From the NCBI GenBank assembly GCA_026119855.1, contig JAOWBW010000280.1, positions 912,116 through 976,115 on the forward strand: a DNA stretch of 64,000 bases. Direction: 5' to 3'. This DNA comes from Campanula takesimana (lineage: Eukaryota > Streptophyta > Magnoliopsida > Asterales > Campanulaceae). Below, in pieces: positions 44,370 to 57,091 of this stretch. The notes beneath the pieces were generated by a model, which was not told where the DNA came from, ran no database searches, and saw only the letters and a list, made by a program, of their open reading frames with translations. Made by a program: the position numbers and the translations under genes. The stretch's first letter is position 1; each line of letters opens with the position of its first letter.

Positions 44370-47348
44370 ATGGCGCCTCGCAAGAAATCTTCAAAACCTT
44401 TGCCCATTGTCGAACTCTCTGAATCTTCGTCGAACTGTCAATCGAATTATTACCAAGACTGAGAACAAGCCTCTCAAGCTGCACACTCCTCTGTTAAAGA
44501 CATGGTATGATTTCTGCTCCCTATTCACTTTCTTCCATTATTAAGGTTGAAGCTCTCAAACCCTCCCTTTTCGATTACTCTCTCATCTATTAATCATTCT
44601 TGAAATCAGTTGTTTCTATGTATTCGTATTAACCTGATCTACTCTTTAATGTAGTTTATTTCATGATCAATCATCGTTTTATGTGGTTTCTGTTGGATTT
44701 GTTGTCCGTTAACTTCCATGGCAGACGGGCGGTTATCTAGATTTTATGAGTCTGTTGTTTGTTGTTTGACTTTATAATTTACATGGTTGAAATCGTCTGG
44801 TCAACGTGGTCAATTTGATATACTTTTTGTTCAATTTGGTCAATTTTCGATTTTCTGATATTCTTTGTATTCATGAATATTCCATGTGTTCTTCATGCCC
44901 CATTTTATATATATATATATATTTTGTTTTGGAGTTCATGATATTTCTCTAAGTGTTTTTCTTCATCCGCATATTTTTTTTATTACTGCGCATATCTTTA
45001 TATTCTCTTTCTGCGCTTTTTTTCATGATCCTTGCGTATCCATATATGATTATTTGCGGATCTTTGCTTATTCTTTGTGTGGATTTGTGCGCACAGGTAT
45101 GTTTGCGCTATTTACGCATGCGCACAGCTCCATGCGCAATGGATTATCTAATTCTTGTTACTGTCTTACGCAGGGTCCCCTATACTTCATCCCTGGATGG
45201 GAAGTGATTGAAGCTGATCTGTCTCAAGATGCAGTTGGATGACGCCTTCTGCACCATCTCAACTCCTCTGGGATTCTTCCTCTGTTTGCGCTAAATCAAC
45301 CCTTCTTCGTGTCATCCCTCATCGATGAATTCTTCCGAACTGCAAAAGTTATCCCGGCAGAATTCGAAGGAAACCCAACGGAACTAATCATGGCCTCTGT
45401 TCAAAACTGCGATGTAATGGTTCATCCTAACCATATTCGTAGGCTCTGTAACTTCCAAGTCCTCAACGCTCCAGTCAACTATGATGAGGTTCATCAAAAT
45501 GCTCTTGCACAGAAGCTTATTAGCATTCCTTCTCTGAACAAGAAATGGCCAGTGCATGATAGAAAGGAATTTGGTGAGGTGATGTATCACCTGTGCACCA
45601 TCATTGGAGATTCCCTCAACTGCAATAACGGAAATAATGAGCACTTCATCTCCAAGCAGTGGGAATACTGCGCGGCCATCTTCGATAATGTTCAACTTGA
45701 TTGGCCTCAAATTATCTGGAATGAGATTGTAAAGGGCATGAACAGCTATAGCAAAAAGCTCAACACAGGGAAGACCAAGTATCAAACTCACTGCAGGCTG
45801 ATCACTAAACTATTGTTGACTTATGATGATCTATCTACCTTTATTGTGGATAAATCAATCAAGAAGCAGTCTTGTGATTCCAAGTACTACTCAAGAATCC
45901 ACCTCCAAAACTTGTGAAGTGATATTGGCAACGCTGACTACTACAACATCTGACTGTCCGATTCTGATCCCAAGAAGGAAACTTGGATAGGCCCAATCCC
46001 TGATGCAAATTCTAAAAAGCGCGCAGGCAGCTCTAAACCCGATCCTACGCAGGAAGCTCCACAAGATGCGTATTTATGCAAAAGGAAGGGCATTGCTGAG
46101 CCCAGTCCCAAGAGCAAAGACATCCTCCTCGTTCAATCTACCAAGGGGATATCTATCAAAAATTCAGATCCTGCTCCTGCTCCTGCCTCTACCAAACCGT
46201 CCTCTGCAAAGCGCAAGAATGTTCCAAGTGATGATGCTACCGTTCAGGGGGAGCCAAAGCTCAAGGTGCCAAGAACTCAAGAAGATATCCATAGTGCTGA
46301 CATCACGCATGTCTCTCCCCGTAGAAAGCAGAAGGTGCGCAGCAGCGCTAAAAGATTGAAGAAGTGCCGCACCCCGTCCGATGCACCTGAATCGACGAAG
46401 GAAAATGTCACTACCTCTGACAGCAGCACACATTCTCCATTTATTAAGCCTTCTCCATCCACAGCACCCGAGCTCTCCTCTTTTCCAATCTCTTCGACAG
46501 AGCTGCGCCAGATCGTACAAGCCTTGCATTCTGTTCAATCGAATCAAGTTGCTACGCAGTTTCAGCTGACTCAACTCCTTAATGCACAAACAGTTTTGCT
46601 GCACCGGCTAGATACGCAGCGTTTGGATATTGATACCATTAAAGGGGAGAATGTGGAGAAAGAAAAGGCAAGTGCGAAGGAGAGAAAGAAGAGTGCAAAT
46701 CCTAGTTCATCCGAACCTTTTTCTGAGCCTGAGCAAGAAAAGGCACAAGAATAAGTGCCTAAAATATTAGATCAACTTATCATGGACTCCCTCAAATCCA
46801 TCAGCGCACAGCTTAAAAATGTCAGCGCACTACTCAATAATGTGTGCACCTATGAAGCGACTGATGGTGGCTTCAGAAAAATTTTGAGAGAGCTAAAGAA
46901 AACCCTTGCAGAGGGGTTACATGAAGGATTTGCTGATCTAGGAGCTCAGATTGTGAAGATTGGACAAGGAGCTCCTGCGCAAGGAAATGAGCTCAAAATT
47001 GAAGATGTGAAAGAATTCATAACAAAATCCATGACGGATTTTTCCCATGCGTTCAATGCCAAGATGGACTATGCAAGGCTTGACATTCAAGCTAGCATCA
47101 ACACACAGCGCCTTCATACCGACACAAGACTGGAAGCTATGCAGACTGCCATTCTGACAGACTGCAGAGCAAATTTTAATGAGCTGCTCAGTGACAACTC
47201 CGATATGCGTAGAGGAATGAAGACTTATGTGGGAAAAGCTGTTGAGTTCCAGGAAAAGTTTCAAGATTTGAAAGTTGAACTCATGAACAAGTTCAACAGC
47301 CTCCAGAATGAGCTGCGTGAAGCCCTTTGCCGCATCAGAATAGACTAG
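44370..47348 (+). pseudogene. SIRE env-like ORF, probably spliced, five stops
   Basis: Proposed exon 1 is 44370-44504: ATG, basic start MAPRKKSSKP, exactly 45 codons. Proposed intron is 44505-45173 (669 bp), with donor ATG|GTATGA and acceptor TTACGCAG|GG, T-rich throughout. Exon 2 is 45174-47348 in the same phase. The only breaks are TGA 44460, 45240, 45915 and 45951 and TAA 46752; there are no frameshifts over about 770 codons. Exon 2 begins GPLYFIPGWEVIEADL and has LIDEFFRTAKVIPAEFEG, resembling proteins annotated as putative plant transposon protein; then a Lys/Ser/Pro-rich segment and a C-terminal coiled-coil (TELRQIVQALHSVQ, LNAQTVLLHRLDTQ). I see no signal peptide or clear membrane span, so envelope function is by position only. 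Confidence 0.7.
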
Positions 47349-47888
47349 GCTTCCTTTGAAAGTATTTTGCTGTACTTTTTGAGATATCTTGTTCTCGTTG
47401 TGCATAGTATGTTTTATGCGCTTTTGTTTCGTGCGCTTTTGTTTTTGTGTGCACTCTTTTGTTTTTCCATTCAAAACTTGTAATATTCAACTCTTATATT
47501 TTCAAGTTTAATGAGAAAAATTGCATCATTAAGTTTCAAAATCTTGTTCAAATCAAATTCCTTATTTGTGGAACAATGAATTCATTATTTCAAACTTCAT
47601 ACGCATACTATTAACTGCTCATATTTTCTACGCATGGTGTTTAAACATTCAGTTTAAACGCATACTTAAACTAAAATTCATATTATTTGTATGCGCTGAA
47701 TGATATTTCTGTCTTTCCCTCTTTGTAAGTTAATCTTTTGGATAGACTAGAAATCTATAGCATTGGCTAGTGTGTGCATTGACTTGAGGCATGAGTTACC
47801 ATTCACATTTTTATGGACATGTTATTATCAAGTACAATGAATTGCCTTTGCTATAGTAGGTAATGGCATCAATCATTTAGGGGGAGAT
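47349..47888 (+). other. 3' untranslated region and polypurine tract of SIRE-like element
   Basis: AT-rich, no ORF. It ends with TTTAGGGGGAGAT, the polypurine tract, directly before TGTTGG of the 3' LTR. Confidence 0.75.
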
Positions 47889-49528
47889 TGTTGGGTATGC
47901 TTATTTCTTAACCCTCCTACTTATGTTAGAATTGATTGATACCATCACCTATGAGTATTTTTATGGACTTTAGGACCTTATGTAAAAAGTTTATATACTT
48001 CAATTTTAGCCAAGTCCATTTTTTTGTATAGGCTTAGATTATAGGACTTGCAGCTATGAAGGATCGAAGATTTTCTAAGCAGGATTCATTTTACTGCGCA
48101 GGATGTTCTCTGCGCAGGTCGCCACTGCGCATAGATCTCTTTCGCAGCTTTTGACCCTGCTCAGTTTTCAAGATCCTATTCCCCAACTCTGAATTTAAGA
48201 TCTTCCTTTGGTATGACCAAGCATGGTGCGCATGCTCCCTATGCGCAGCATCCTTGCGCACCGGCAATGCGCATGCCTTTGTGCGCGCACGCTCAACCTT
48301 GGTCAAAGTTCTTATCTCCTGATCTCATATTCTAGAAGCTTGGAAAGCGTCAAGACAAGCTACGCTTTTTGGATTGAACCAAAGTGCTGAGGTGTGCAAA
48401 AACGACAAAATAAGCACACTCAGCAACACCATTAGTGGAGACATGCTTCAACGGTCATATTTCAAAAGATGACAGCTGTCAACCTTCTAGAAGAAACTTT
48501 TGAATTTGGTCTTCATGCTCAGTCTCCATCGGCTATAAAAGATACCTGCGCACCAATCATATTGTGCTAGGTCATCAACATTGATCAGAACCTCAACGGC
48601 TATAAAGGACATCTGCGCACGAATCATATAGTGCCAGCTCATCGTCCTTGCTCAGAGCTCCAATGGCTTGTCTTAAGCTCTTTGCTATAAATAGCCTGCT
48701 CATCTTCATTTCCAAGTTGCCGAGCTGGAGTGCTTGTTCAGCCAGTGCTAGAGTTTCATGCTTCATTGAGAAACCTTGAATATCTGAAGACTGTTGCTCA
48801 ATATTTCCAGATTCATTAGAACAACCTTCAAGATCTTCAAACCTTCAAACTCCTACTCAAATCCCAAGAGCCCTATATCACCAGAATTCTTGGTGCTCTT
48901 CATCTCTTATATTCATAGAGCCCAGAATTTCTGTCACACACACACCTCTTGAAGCTTTTATCATTCTGATCTAACTTCTTGAGATACACCGGTTTAGTCT
49001 AGGATTTGTTCTTCATAGATAATAGATCTTGAGTTAGTATTGAGCTCAAAAGTTGTAATTTGTAATACTCACTCATATTATAAGATCTCCATTAGAAATC
49101 CAAGACTAACCATCTTGGTAGAGGACATAGATCTTTCCTTGATCGAACCTCTCCAAATAGCTTGTCCATTATTTTTACTGCTTATTTCATGCTTAACTAT
49201 TTTTGTATTACTGCTTTGTTTGATCTTTCAGATTGCTACACTTTACTGCTGTAATTGTTATTGATCATTTGCCCGAGCACAATTTTATCCAACTCTTTAG
49301 CCAAAACTTAGCGCGTGAGTTTTTCTTTTCTGCGCAGCTTTCCCTGCGCAGAGCTGCTTTAAATCTTCCGCTGTGCATCTCACACTCTTGCTGCGCGCTA
49401 TACTTAGCCAAAATAAGAGTTGTGCGCTAAATCCATTCATTTGCAAAAGGGTTTGAAAAGAATTTAAAAACGCTATTCACGCCCCCCCTAGCATTTTTCA
49501 CACCCTTGTTGCCCCTTTGGGACCAACA
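47889..49528 (+). repeat. 3' LTR of SIRE-like element (1640 bp)
   Basis: TGTTGG to CCAACA. A dense cluster of TGCGCA words lies at 48090-48300. Three TATA-like sites are at 48534 (TATAAAA), 48601 (TATAAAG) and 48686 (TATAAATAG); the first two sit in a tandem duplication of about 67 bp (CGGCTATAAA...CTGCGCAC). The third is the best match to a promoter. Confidence 0.85.
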
Positions 49529-50784
49529 GTTTCCCTCTTTCTTCACTTATTTCTTCTACAATTTGTCTCTCGATGATTATCTTGGCATATTGCTATTGTT
49601 TTGATGATTAAGTCTTGTAACAACTTTGATGTAAAGTCTGCATCAAAAACCAAAAAGATATTAAAATTATAAATTTATTACAAAGGTAAAAATAAAAGAA
49701 AATTAAAATAAAAATATTTTAGTGAACAAAAAATAACTATCGAATAAAAACACAAAAGCAATACTAAAGGATAATATTTTTTTCTCCATATTTTAAACAA
49801 AGCTTTAAAAAAATAAAAAATATTCACCATGATCAACAGAATAGCATGAAAAAGACAATCTGAAAAAAAAATCACTAACCAAAATGAAAAAACTAAATTT
49901 GAATTAAAAAAAATCATTTTTTGTATGAAACTAAAACCAAACTAAATTCATAATCTTTACCAAAAACAAAAATCTAGAACATTGTTTATACATAAAATCA
50001 AGAGATGGGAAATTTTTTAAAAACAAAATAAAATAAAATATGTGGATCAATAATAAATAAAGGGGTAAAACTAATAAAAAAATATTAATGATAACCAAGA
50101 ATAAAATTAACAAAAAAGAAGAAAATATTGCAACTTTCTTATAAATAAAAGTTAAGAGTGAAAATTAAATTGATGGTGAAATTGTCATATAAACAATAGT
50201 TGAGCAGAAATGGGAAAAAGAAAGAAAGAAAAAAAAAGAAGAATAAAATAAATCCTAAATAAAAACGTTTTATTAATTACAAATACATCAAAACCTAGGG
50301 AAGGAAACATATATAGCTCAAATATAGTGCCACAAAATAGACCAAAGCAACAAAAGAGAGAAAATCGCAAACAAAAATCAATGTCAAAGAAACAACGTTA
50401 CAAAGCAAACAAATTTCAAAAATAAAACTAAAAATTTAGTTTTAAACTAATAAAAAACACAATCAAGATAGAGAAGAAAAAAAAAAAAAATCTAAGTACA
50501 TAAAAAGATTTATTATATTTAAAAAAAAAAGTAAAAGCAAATCAAAGTGTGTATATATATACACAAAAATCAAGACTTAATCAAATGAAAAAAATAAAAA
50601 AATATATTCACAAACATAATGAAAAATAAACAAAAGCAAAAAAATAAAAAAATAAAAAAGATAAAATGTAATAAAAAATATTAAAACAAAAAATGAATGC
50701 CAAACTAAATACATATGAAATGAAAATGTAATTAGAAGTACAAAGCTTTCGAATTTTAATGAAAAGAACAAAATATGAAAAGAA
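49529..50784. other. Very AT-rich region without genes
   Basis: Long A-runs and AAATAAAA text on the plus strand. The minus strand shows frames rich in Phe and Leu, which are a composition effect. It may be the non-coding end of the CACTA element whose transposase lies to the right. I see no terminal inverted repeat starting CACTA. Confidence 0.6.
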
Positions 50785-53086
50785 TCATTCACAAATTATC
50801 ATAGAGAAAAACAAAAAATAACTAAATAAATATGAAATTATACCTTCATGCTCATCTTCATTAGCGCATTCATCGTCATTACGAGGCACACTTCTTGTTT
50901 TCATTCTAACATGCTCCTCAAAATAGTATGAACAAAACATTGATGCCTCTTCCATCAAATATGCATTAGCAATGGAACCCTCAACTCTCGCTTTGTTTTT
51001 CGCATTAAGTTTCAACTTATGTAGGTACCTCTCAGATGGATAAATCCATCTATACTTCACCGGCCCATCGATTCTTGCTTCGTAAGGCAAGTGAAATGGC
51101 AAATGCTCCATTGAGTCAAAAAAAAACTTGGTGGAAATATACGCTCAAGTTTGCATAGTATAACAGCTATGTCACTCTCGAGTCGTCTCATATCATCCTC
51201 CCCAATCACAGTTGATGTTAGGTCTTTGAAAAAAAAAACTTAACTCGGTAATTGCCTTCCATTCTTGTTGCGGTAGGAGTTCACGAAATGCAATTGGTAT
51301 TAACCTTTGCATAAACACATGACAATCGTGACTTTTCATTCCAAAAAAAAATCAATTTTTGCTTATCAATACACCTACCCAAGTTTGATGCATATCCATC
51401 TGGGAATTTGAGTCCATTCACCCAATAACACAAACACACCTTAGCATTCTTATCAAATGTGTAACACGCTTTCGGGTACTTTCCGGTTTCCACATCACAC
51501 TTCAACTCAGGCCGACGACAATAATCATTTAGCTCTTCCCTAGATTTTGTTGTGTCTTTTGTCTTCTTTGGCACATTCATAACTATGTTAAAAACATTCT
51601 CAAAAATATTCTTTTCAATATGCATAACATCTAAGTTGTGTCGAATTAAGTTAGAGCTCCAATATGGCAAGTCCCAAAATATGCTTCTTTTTTTCCAGCC
51701 ACACGTTTTGAAATTGATTGGTTTACAACATCTGCATCTAGTTTCGTCACCTTTTTCAAACCCAAATTTTGCAACTCGCTAAAAATATCAGACCCTTCAC
51801 GTATAGCCGGCGGACCTCTTGTAACTGTTTGGTCTTTTTTGATGTTCACCTTATTTCCCCTGTATACATGATCTTCTGGAAGGAACTTCCGATGATTATC
51901 AAATCAAGATTGTTTCCCGCTACATTTCAATGTAAATGCATCTGTTTCGTCCAAGCAGTGGGGACAAGCTAACCTTCCAGCTGTGCTCCACCCCGAAAAC
52001 ATTGAATAAGCAGGGAAAGTCACTTATTGTCCATATCAAGGTAGCTCGCATTTGAAAATTTTGCTTCCTCGAAATGTCATATGATTGAATGTCTACTTCC
52101 CACAATTGCATCAATTCTGCGATAAGGGGCTGCAAGTAGACATCTAGTCTATGCTTTCGGTTATTCGGCCCTGGAACCAACAATGTCAAAAACATATATT
52201 GGTCTTTCATACACACGCCAGGGGGTAAATTGTATGGTGTTATTATAACCGGCCACGAAAAAAAATGTTTTCCTGATTGACCAAACGGCTGAAATCCATC
52301 TGTGCACAACCCCAATCTCACATTTCTACATTCAGTCGCAAACTCTGGATGTGTTTGGCTAAAATGCTTCCAAGCCGGTGAATCTGAGGGATGGTGCATG
52401 ACTCCATCCTCAGACACGTGCTCGGCATGCCACCTCATCATTTTTGCTGTAGCATTGGATGCGTACAACCTCGGGAGGCGAGGAGTCAATGGGAAGTAAT
52501 ACATTTGCTTATACGCAATATTGGTCTTTTGGCGCTTCATATCCCCCCGACGAGCTTTTTTAAACCGAGGATAGTCACAAAATTTGCATGTGGTCAAATG
52601 TGAATCTTCACCCCAATAAATCATGCAGCCTTTATCACAACAATCAATCTTCTCAACCGGTAACCCCATCCCCCGCATCAACTTCTTACTTTCATAGAAG
52701 TTCTTAGGGACTAAGTTCGGTTCAGGAACAATCTCCTTCATGAGTTCAGATATCTCATCGAAGCATTTTTCAGACATTCGGTGTTCAGACTTCAAACTCA
52801 TCAGTCGAGCTACAAGAGATAATTCAGAGTGCTTCTCGCACCCAGGCCACAGTTGCTCTTTAGAAACTTCCAACATATCATAAAACTTTTTAGCCTCGGG
52901 ATTTGGTGGCACCTCAATGCCTTCATTAGTATTAAATTCCGGGCCAGCTGCATCTAAAACCATAGTGGTGTAAGTGTTTGATACATCTTCACCAACAAAA
53001 GATGACCCTCCGACCTCAATATTCTGGTTCTCGGTTGGTATAGGATTTGTTTCCCCTTGAAATGTCCAAAAAAAATAATTTGACAC
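50785..53086 (-). pseudogene. CACTA (En/Spm-type) transposase, Tnp2 family, frameshifted
   Basis: Minus-strand frames in order. 53086-51920 (388 codons) has the Tnp2 N-terminal zinc-finger-like CDKGCMIYWGEDSHLTTCKFC-type pattern, then NVRLGLCTDGFQPFG, PVIITPYNLPPGVC and LLVPGPNNRKHRLDVYLQPL. A frameshift near 52000 follows. 51849-51646 and 51670-51281 carry NLIRHNLDVMHIEKNIFENVF, the next part of the transposase. 51111-50785 carries MEHLPFHLPYEARIDGPVKYRW and NKARVEGSIANAYL, typical of the C-terminal DUF4218 region. The protein would cut at CACTA termini, but at least three frameshifts inactivate this copy. The 5' end abuts an LTR fragment at 53092. Confidence 0.85.
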
Positions 53087-53091
53087 AAACC

Positions 53092-53576
53092 CATTATGGC
53101 AGTAACGGATTGCACCTTATTTCCTGCCTTTTTCATGATCACAAAAACATCTTTTACCTCCACATTCATCCCCCCTAGTTTTGTAACCTCCAATCCCATT
53201 ATTCTAGCCATTGCTTTAAAAAAATATTTCTTTTATTTATTATTTGATTTTCTCTTTATTATTTATTATTTATTTATTTTCTTATTGGTTGAAAAACCAT
53301 CCTTTCCTCTCTTTTGTACCTATAAAACCCCCTCATTTCTACCTTAGAAAGGGACTTCAACTTTCTCTACACTTTTACTATACACAAATTCTCACAACAA
53401 GAGTTTTAGCAACAAAACTCTACACAAGTTTCTACACAACAATTTCTCTACAACAACTCCATCTCCAAGTTAATGTTTGAAGTTCTTCCTTTTCTAAAGG
53501 TACTTTATTCTTTTTTTATTCTATTTTACATGTGTTTTTAATGTATGCAATCCCCATTAAATGGGACATGACCAAC
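53092..53576 (+). repeat. LTR fragment of the same family as 53577-54871
   Basis: Aligns with 53832-54400 (starting GGCAGTAACGGAT, through ATTCTAGCCATT, TTACCTATAAAA and AATGTATGCAATC). It has a TATA-like TATAAAA at 53321. It is cut on the left at the CACTA boundary and on the right by insertion of a second LTR of its own family. The continuation of this older LTR is not seen in the window. Confidence 0.75.
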
Positions 53577-54871
53577 TGTAGACACCCCGCTTTGGACCTC
53601 TCACCCCGATTGCATACATAGTATTTTTATTTAACTTGTTTTTGTTAATTTCTGTTACTTCTGTTAAGTTTCTAACTGATTCCGTTAGTTTTTGACTAAA
53701 CTGCATAACATAATTAATTTTAGAGTCATTTCTGTCATTCTGTCTTTTTCACCCGCGGGCGCCTCCGGCATTGCCTACGGGATGCGCGCGCCTCTCGCCC
53801 CAAAGACCGGACCCGCGCGCTTCCAACTTTGGCAGTAACGGATAGCACCATTTTTCCCTCCCTTTTCTTATTTAGAAAATCTCTTCTTGATCACAAACAC
53901 CTCCTTTTTACATCCACATTCATTCCCCCTTATTTCATAACTCCCAAATCCTTTATTCTAGCCATTCTTCATAAAAACAAAATATTTCATTTTATTATTA
54001 TTTGATTTTCTTTTATTTCTTTCATTAATTCTTTTATTTATCTTTTTCTTGATTGGTCAATTCCATTTCACATGGATTGACCAATTTCCCTCCAACCTTT
54101 CCCTCCTAATTTTACCTATAAAAACCATCATCTCCTACCTTGGAAAAGGACTTCATTTTTAGACTTGAATTTTCTATACACACACTATACTCAATTCTCT
54201 ACACAAATTCTCCCAACAAGAGATCTTCGTAACAAGACTCTACATAAAATTGTTCTACAACAATTTCTCCACAACAAAACACCATTTTCAAGTCCACGTT
54301 TGAAGTCCTCTTCTTAAGGTACAACTTCATTTTTCTTCTATTTTCTTTTTCTTAAATGTATGCAATCTCCATAAAAAGGAATACAACCAAAAGGTCACTT
54401 CACTATTGAAGTTTGGTCAAGGTTACATCCCAACATTTTAATTCCACTTTAATTTACATTCTCATTCCTTAATGTAATTATCTAGCAATAATTCGACATG
54501 TAATCTTTAGCATAAATCAATAAATAAACAATTCTTCTTTATTCTTCCTCTATAAATTTCCCCTTTTCTTTTCATTATAATTGTTAGCACATTTCTCTTA
54601 TCATTAAATTGAAGGACATTTACCATTAGAACACCAAAAGTAGCAAGACCCGCGTAAGCGGGGCGGAGTGGGTGTTTAAGTACTTCCCACTCCGTCACCT
54701 AACCCCCGAACCCATCTTTTCCCGAATCTCTGGTTTTGTATATAAAATTGGCTCTTTTTTTAGGTTTTTCTTATGTTCCTCTAAAACATATGTGGCGACT
54801 CTTAAAATCAAGTAGACATCCTAGGTAATTCACGCGCTCTAGCCAAGCCGTGGTTCCCCGGGGTATCTACA
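53577..54871 (+). repeat. 5' LTR of TR-GAG-like element (1295 bp)
   Basis: TGTAGA and TCTACA ends. GCGCGC-type words at about 53757-53825. TATA-like TATAAAAA at 54117-54124. A partial PBS sequence TGGCGACTC lies inside it at 54792-54800, 81 bp before the real PBS. Confidence 0.85.
54117..54124 (+). promoter_or_regulatory. TATA-like box of TR-GAG-like LTR
   Basis: ACCTATAAAAACC context, conserved in the neighbouring LTR fragment at 53321. A likely promoter of the element. Confidence 0.5.
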
Positions 54872-54872
54872 G

Positions 54873-54887
54873 TGGCGACTCCGCTGG
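54873..54887 (+). other. Primer binding site, tRNA-Arg type
   Basis: TGGCGACTCCGCTGG, 15 bases identical to the PBS at 35884, one base after the LTR end. Confidence 0.8.
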
Positions 54888-56099
54888 AGATATAGAGGGT
54901 TAAACTTGCGTTTTCATTTTTGGGTGTTCTTATTTCTATTTTCTGGGCATTCTGGTAAAAAGGGTAGGAAGCGCGCGCCTCTGGCCTTCTTGGCCTAAAG
55001 CGCGCTCGTCCGACCCTAATTACCAGAATCGCCCGCCTCCCATCTTGTCCTTCAATTCCATGTTTCTGTGCTAACGTTTACTGCAGGTGAAAAAGTTTTA
55101 TAATTTAGGGTCAAGGCAATCCCTTGAACCCGCTGATTTGCAGGTACTGCCCAGAAGCGGGCGCCTCCACTTCTCTCAGTCTAACGCGCGCGCCTCCCGA
55201 GTAGGCATCTGAATGCGCGCACTTCTGGGAATTTCACAGAAACAGAAACAGTGAACAGAATGGACAGTTTTGACAGTGTGGGCACCGGGCCTGCACAAAA
55301 CCATCTTTTTATTCTCTGTTTTATTTTATCGTTCACACGGGTGATTCAAAAGTTGTAAATTATGTGCTTATTTGCTTTTATTTATTTTTTCTTTTGAAAA
55401 AAATAATATTTTGTCACTTGTTAGACCTCACACTACGCGCACAATTCTTATCAACTGCTCACTATCGAGTCGCACAAGTCCAACCCCAAACCCGTCGAGG
55501 CCCGTCCTAGGAAGTTTCAAGCTCCACTCGACCTTGACTCTTTCGAAGCGGTAAACCTCAGCCCGTGGCGTAGTTCACGACTACATGCCGGGGGTGACCT
55601 TTAAGCCTCTCTTTAACTGAGCACCAACCACACAACTCTAGTTAGGGTCTAACACTCCGTGACTCAAGTCGATTTCCATGTGCCGAGATTTCCCTAAACT
55701 AATGTCTTCAAATCATACATGCCACTCGTTGTTTTGGACGAAATAAAACTCCGTCCCCAAGTGGTTATTGTGGACGAAAATAAAAAATCCGTCCCCGCAT
55801 GTATGCTTTACTACATTAATTTAGTTTAATCCCGACACATGTAGGATTCACAAGTGTGGTGGAATCCGATGAGTATATGGGACCGCAAGAAGGTCTGTAT
55901 ACTAGCGTGACGATTCCACTATTTTTCTAGAAACCCCAAAAAGGACCACGGCCTTCCGACTTTGTAAATAAATAAAAAAAAAGAGTCATTTTTCCTTATG
56001 TGGTTTGAGTCTTTTCTCTTGTTCGTGGGTTAAATCATTGGATTCAAAAGGTATTTGTGGGACCATCCTAAGATCAACCGTGTTCTCTCCATAGGTCCA
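54888..56099 (+). other. Leader of TR-GAG-like element
   Basis: No supported ORF. Has two clusters of GCGCGC-type words (54970-55010; 55150-55225) and CACACTACGCGCAC at 55429-55442, shared with the leader of the other Tat-like element. Around 55740-55790 GTTNTTTTGGACGAAATAAAA-like text is repeated (GTCCCCAAGTGG / GTCCCCGCATG). Confidence 0.5.
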
Positions 56100-57091
56100 A
56101 TGGCTTCAAACGGCAACGACAACGGCACTCCCATGTCCAACGAAGGGTTATTCCGCATGGTGGAAGCATTGAAAGGGAAAGTTGATACACTAGCCGAGAA
56201 TGTCCGCCGCAAGGATGATTTATGGCGAGCCCGTTACGAGCATGTGAAAACGGCCCACAAGAAAGAAGTTGCTCAACTCAAGAACCAATTGAAATGGCTC
56301 ACGAGTGAAAGAAAGGTCCAAAGCATTGATACCGATTTGGTCAACACTCTCATGTCCTACATTGACCAAAGGCTTAGTGGGCTAAATTTGCACAAGGGCC
56401 CAAGCACCGATCTTCATCAAGCTTCTCTCCTCATGAACACAATGGAGGCTCTTCCCGAAAAGTTCAAGATGCCCGATATTGGCAAGTTCAACGGCAACTC
56501 TTGCCCCGACGCTCATGTTGACTCCTATATTTGGGCCATGCTACCAAAGAAAGTGTCTCCTCAAATAATGGCACAATGCTTCTCTCTTACTCTCGAGGGG
56601 GTCGCAAAAGATTGGTATATGGGTCTTCCAGTTTCCACCCGCCTCAATTGGGATGCCGCTATGCTTGCCTTCAAGTCACAATATCAAGGCAACTCCATAT
56701 TCCGCCCCACTAAGAAGGAATTGGAGAGTACCGTGCAAATGGGTGATTAATCATTTGGGGACTTCTATCGCCGTAGCTAGCCGAGATGGTTGATAGGCCT
56801 TCCAAGAAGGAACAAATGGACATCTTCTTGAAGTGTTTGAAAATGGACTACCGCACTCATCTTAGTGGGGCTTTCCACTCCGATTTTTCAAGCATGTATG
56901 ATGCAGGGGTTAGAATTGACAATTTTCTCCGAGAAGTGGCCGAGTCCTCCTATGACACAAGCTTCAACGACAAAGGGTTCCCAAGCAATGACATGGAAGA
57001 ATGTAGTGACATGGAAGACTACAACGACAATGAGGACTACAACGACATGGGGGATGACGACAACAATCTCCGTTTCTCTTTCTCTACCTAG
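56100..57091 (+). pseudogene. gag: Gag of TR-GAG-like element, one stop and a frameshift
   Basis: The likely start is ATGGCTTCAAACGG at 56100; the open frame actually begins at 56055. Order: coiled-coil (LFRMVEALKGKVDTLAENV; HKKEVAQLKNQLKWL), then the retrotransposon Gag domain from FKMPDIGKFNGNSCP through AQCFSLTLEGVAKDWYMGLP to FKSQYQGN. TAA at about 56748 follows VQMGD; the continuation is in another frame from 56786 (RPSKKEQMDIFLKCLKMDYRTHL), ending in an acidic Asp/Glu/Asn/Tyr-rich tail at 57091. Family members read on through FYRRW...E at the break. The domain binds and packages element RNA. No zinc knuckle is found downstream. Confidence 0.8.

Larger units (their letters stand above)
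40155..49528 (+). mobile_element. SIRE-like Ty1/copia element with env-like ORF, 5' LTR truncated
   Basis: Truncated 5' LTR (40155-40390), PBS, decayed Gag-Pol (40466-43683), a TGCGCA-rich spacer, a long env-like ORF with a probable intron (44370-47348), polypurine tract and a full 3' LTR (47889-49528). A second long ORF downstream of pol in a copia element is the hallmark of the SIRE/Maximus lineage. The element is clearly dead. Confidence 0.85.

Noticed and set aside
44886..45242. 118-codon ORF with a hydrophobic start, as a signal-bearing protein
   Set aside because: Its first two thirds lie in the T-rich predicted intron; only the end (GPLYFIPGW...) belongs to the env-like exon.
46755..47348. 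Separate gene starting at 46755
   Set aside because: It begins with GTG right after a TAA in the same frame as the ORF before it, so it is the C-terminal part of the env-like ORF interrupted by a stop.
49678..50792. Several minus-strand ORFs of 60-80 codons rich in Phe, Leu and Ile, looking like membrane proteins
   Set aside because: They arise from A-rich plus-strand sequence; composition alone gives hydrophobic codons.
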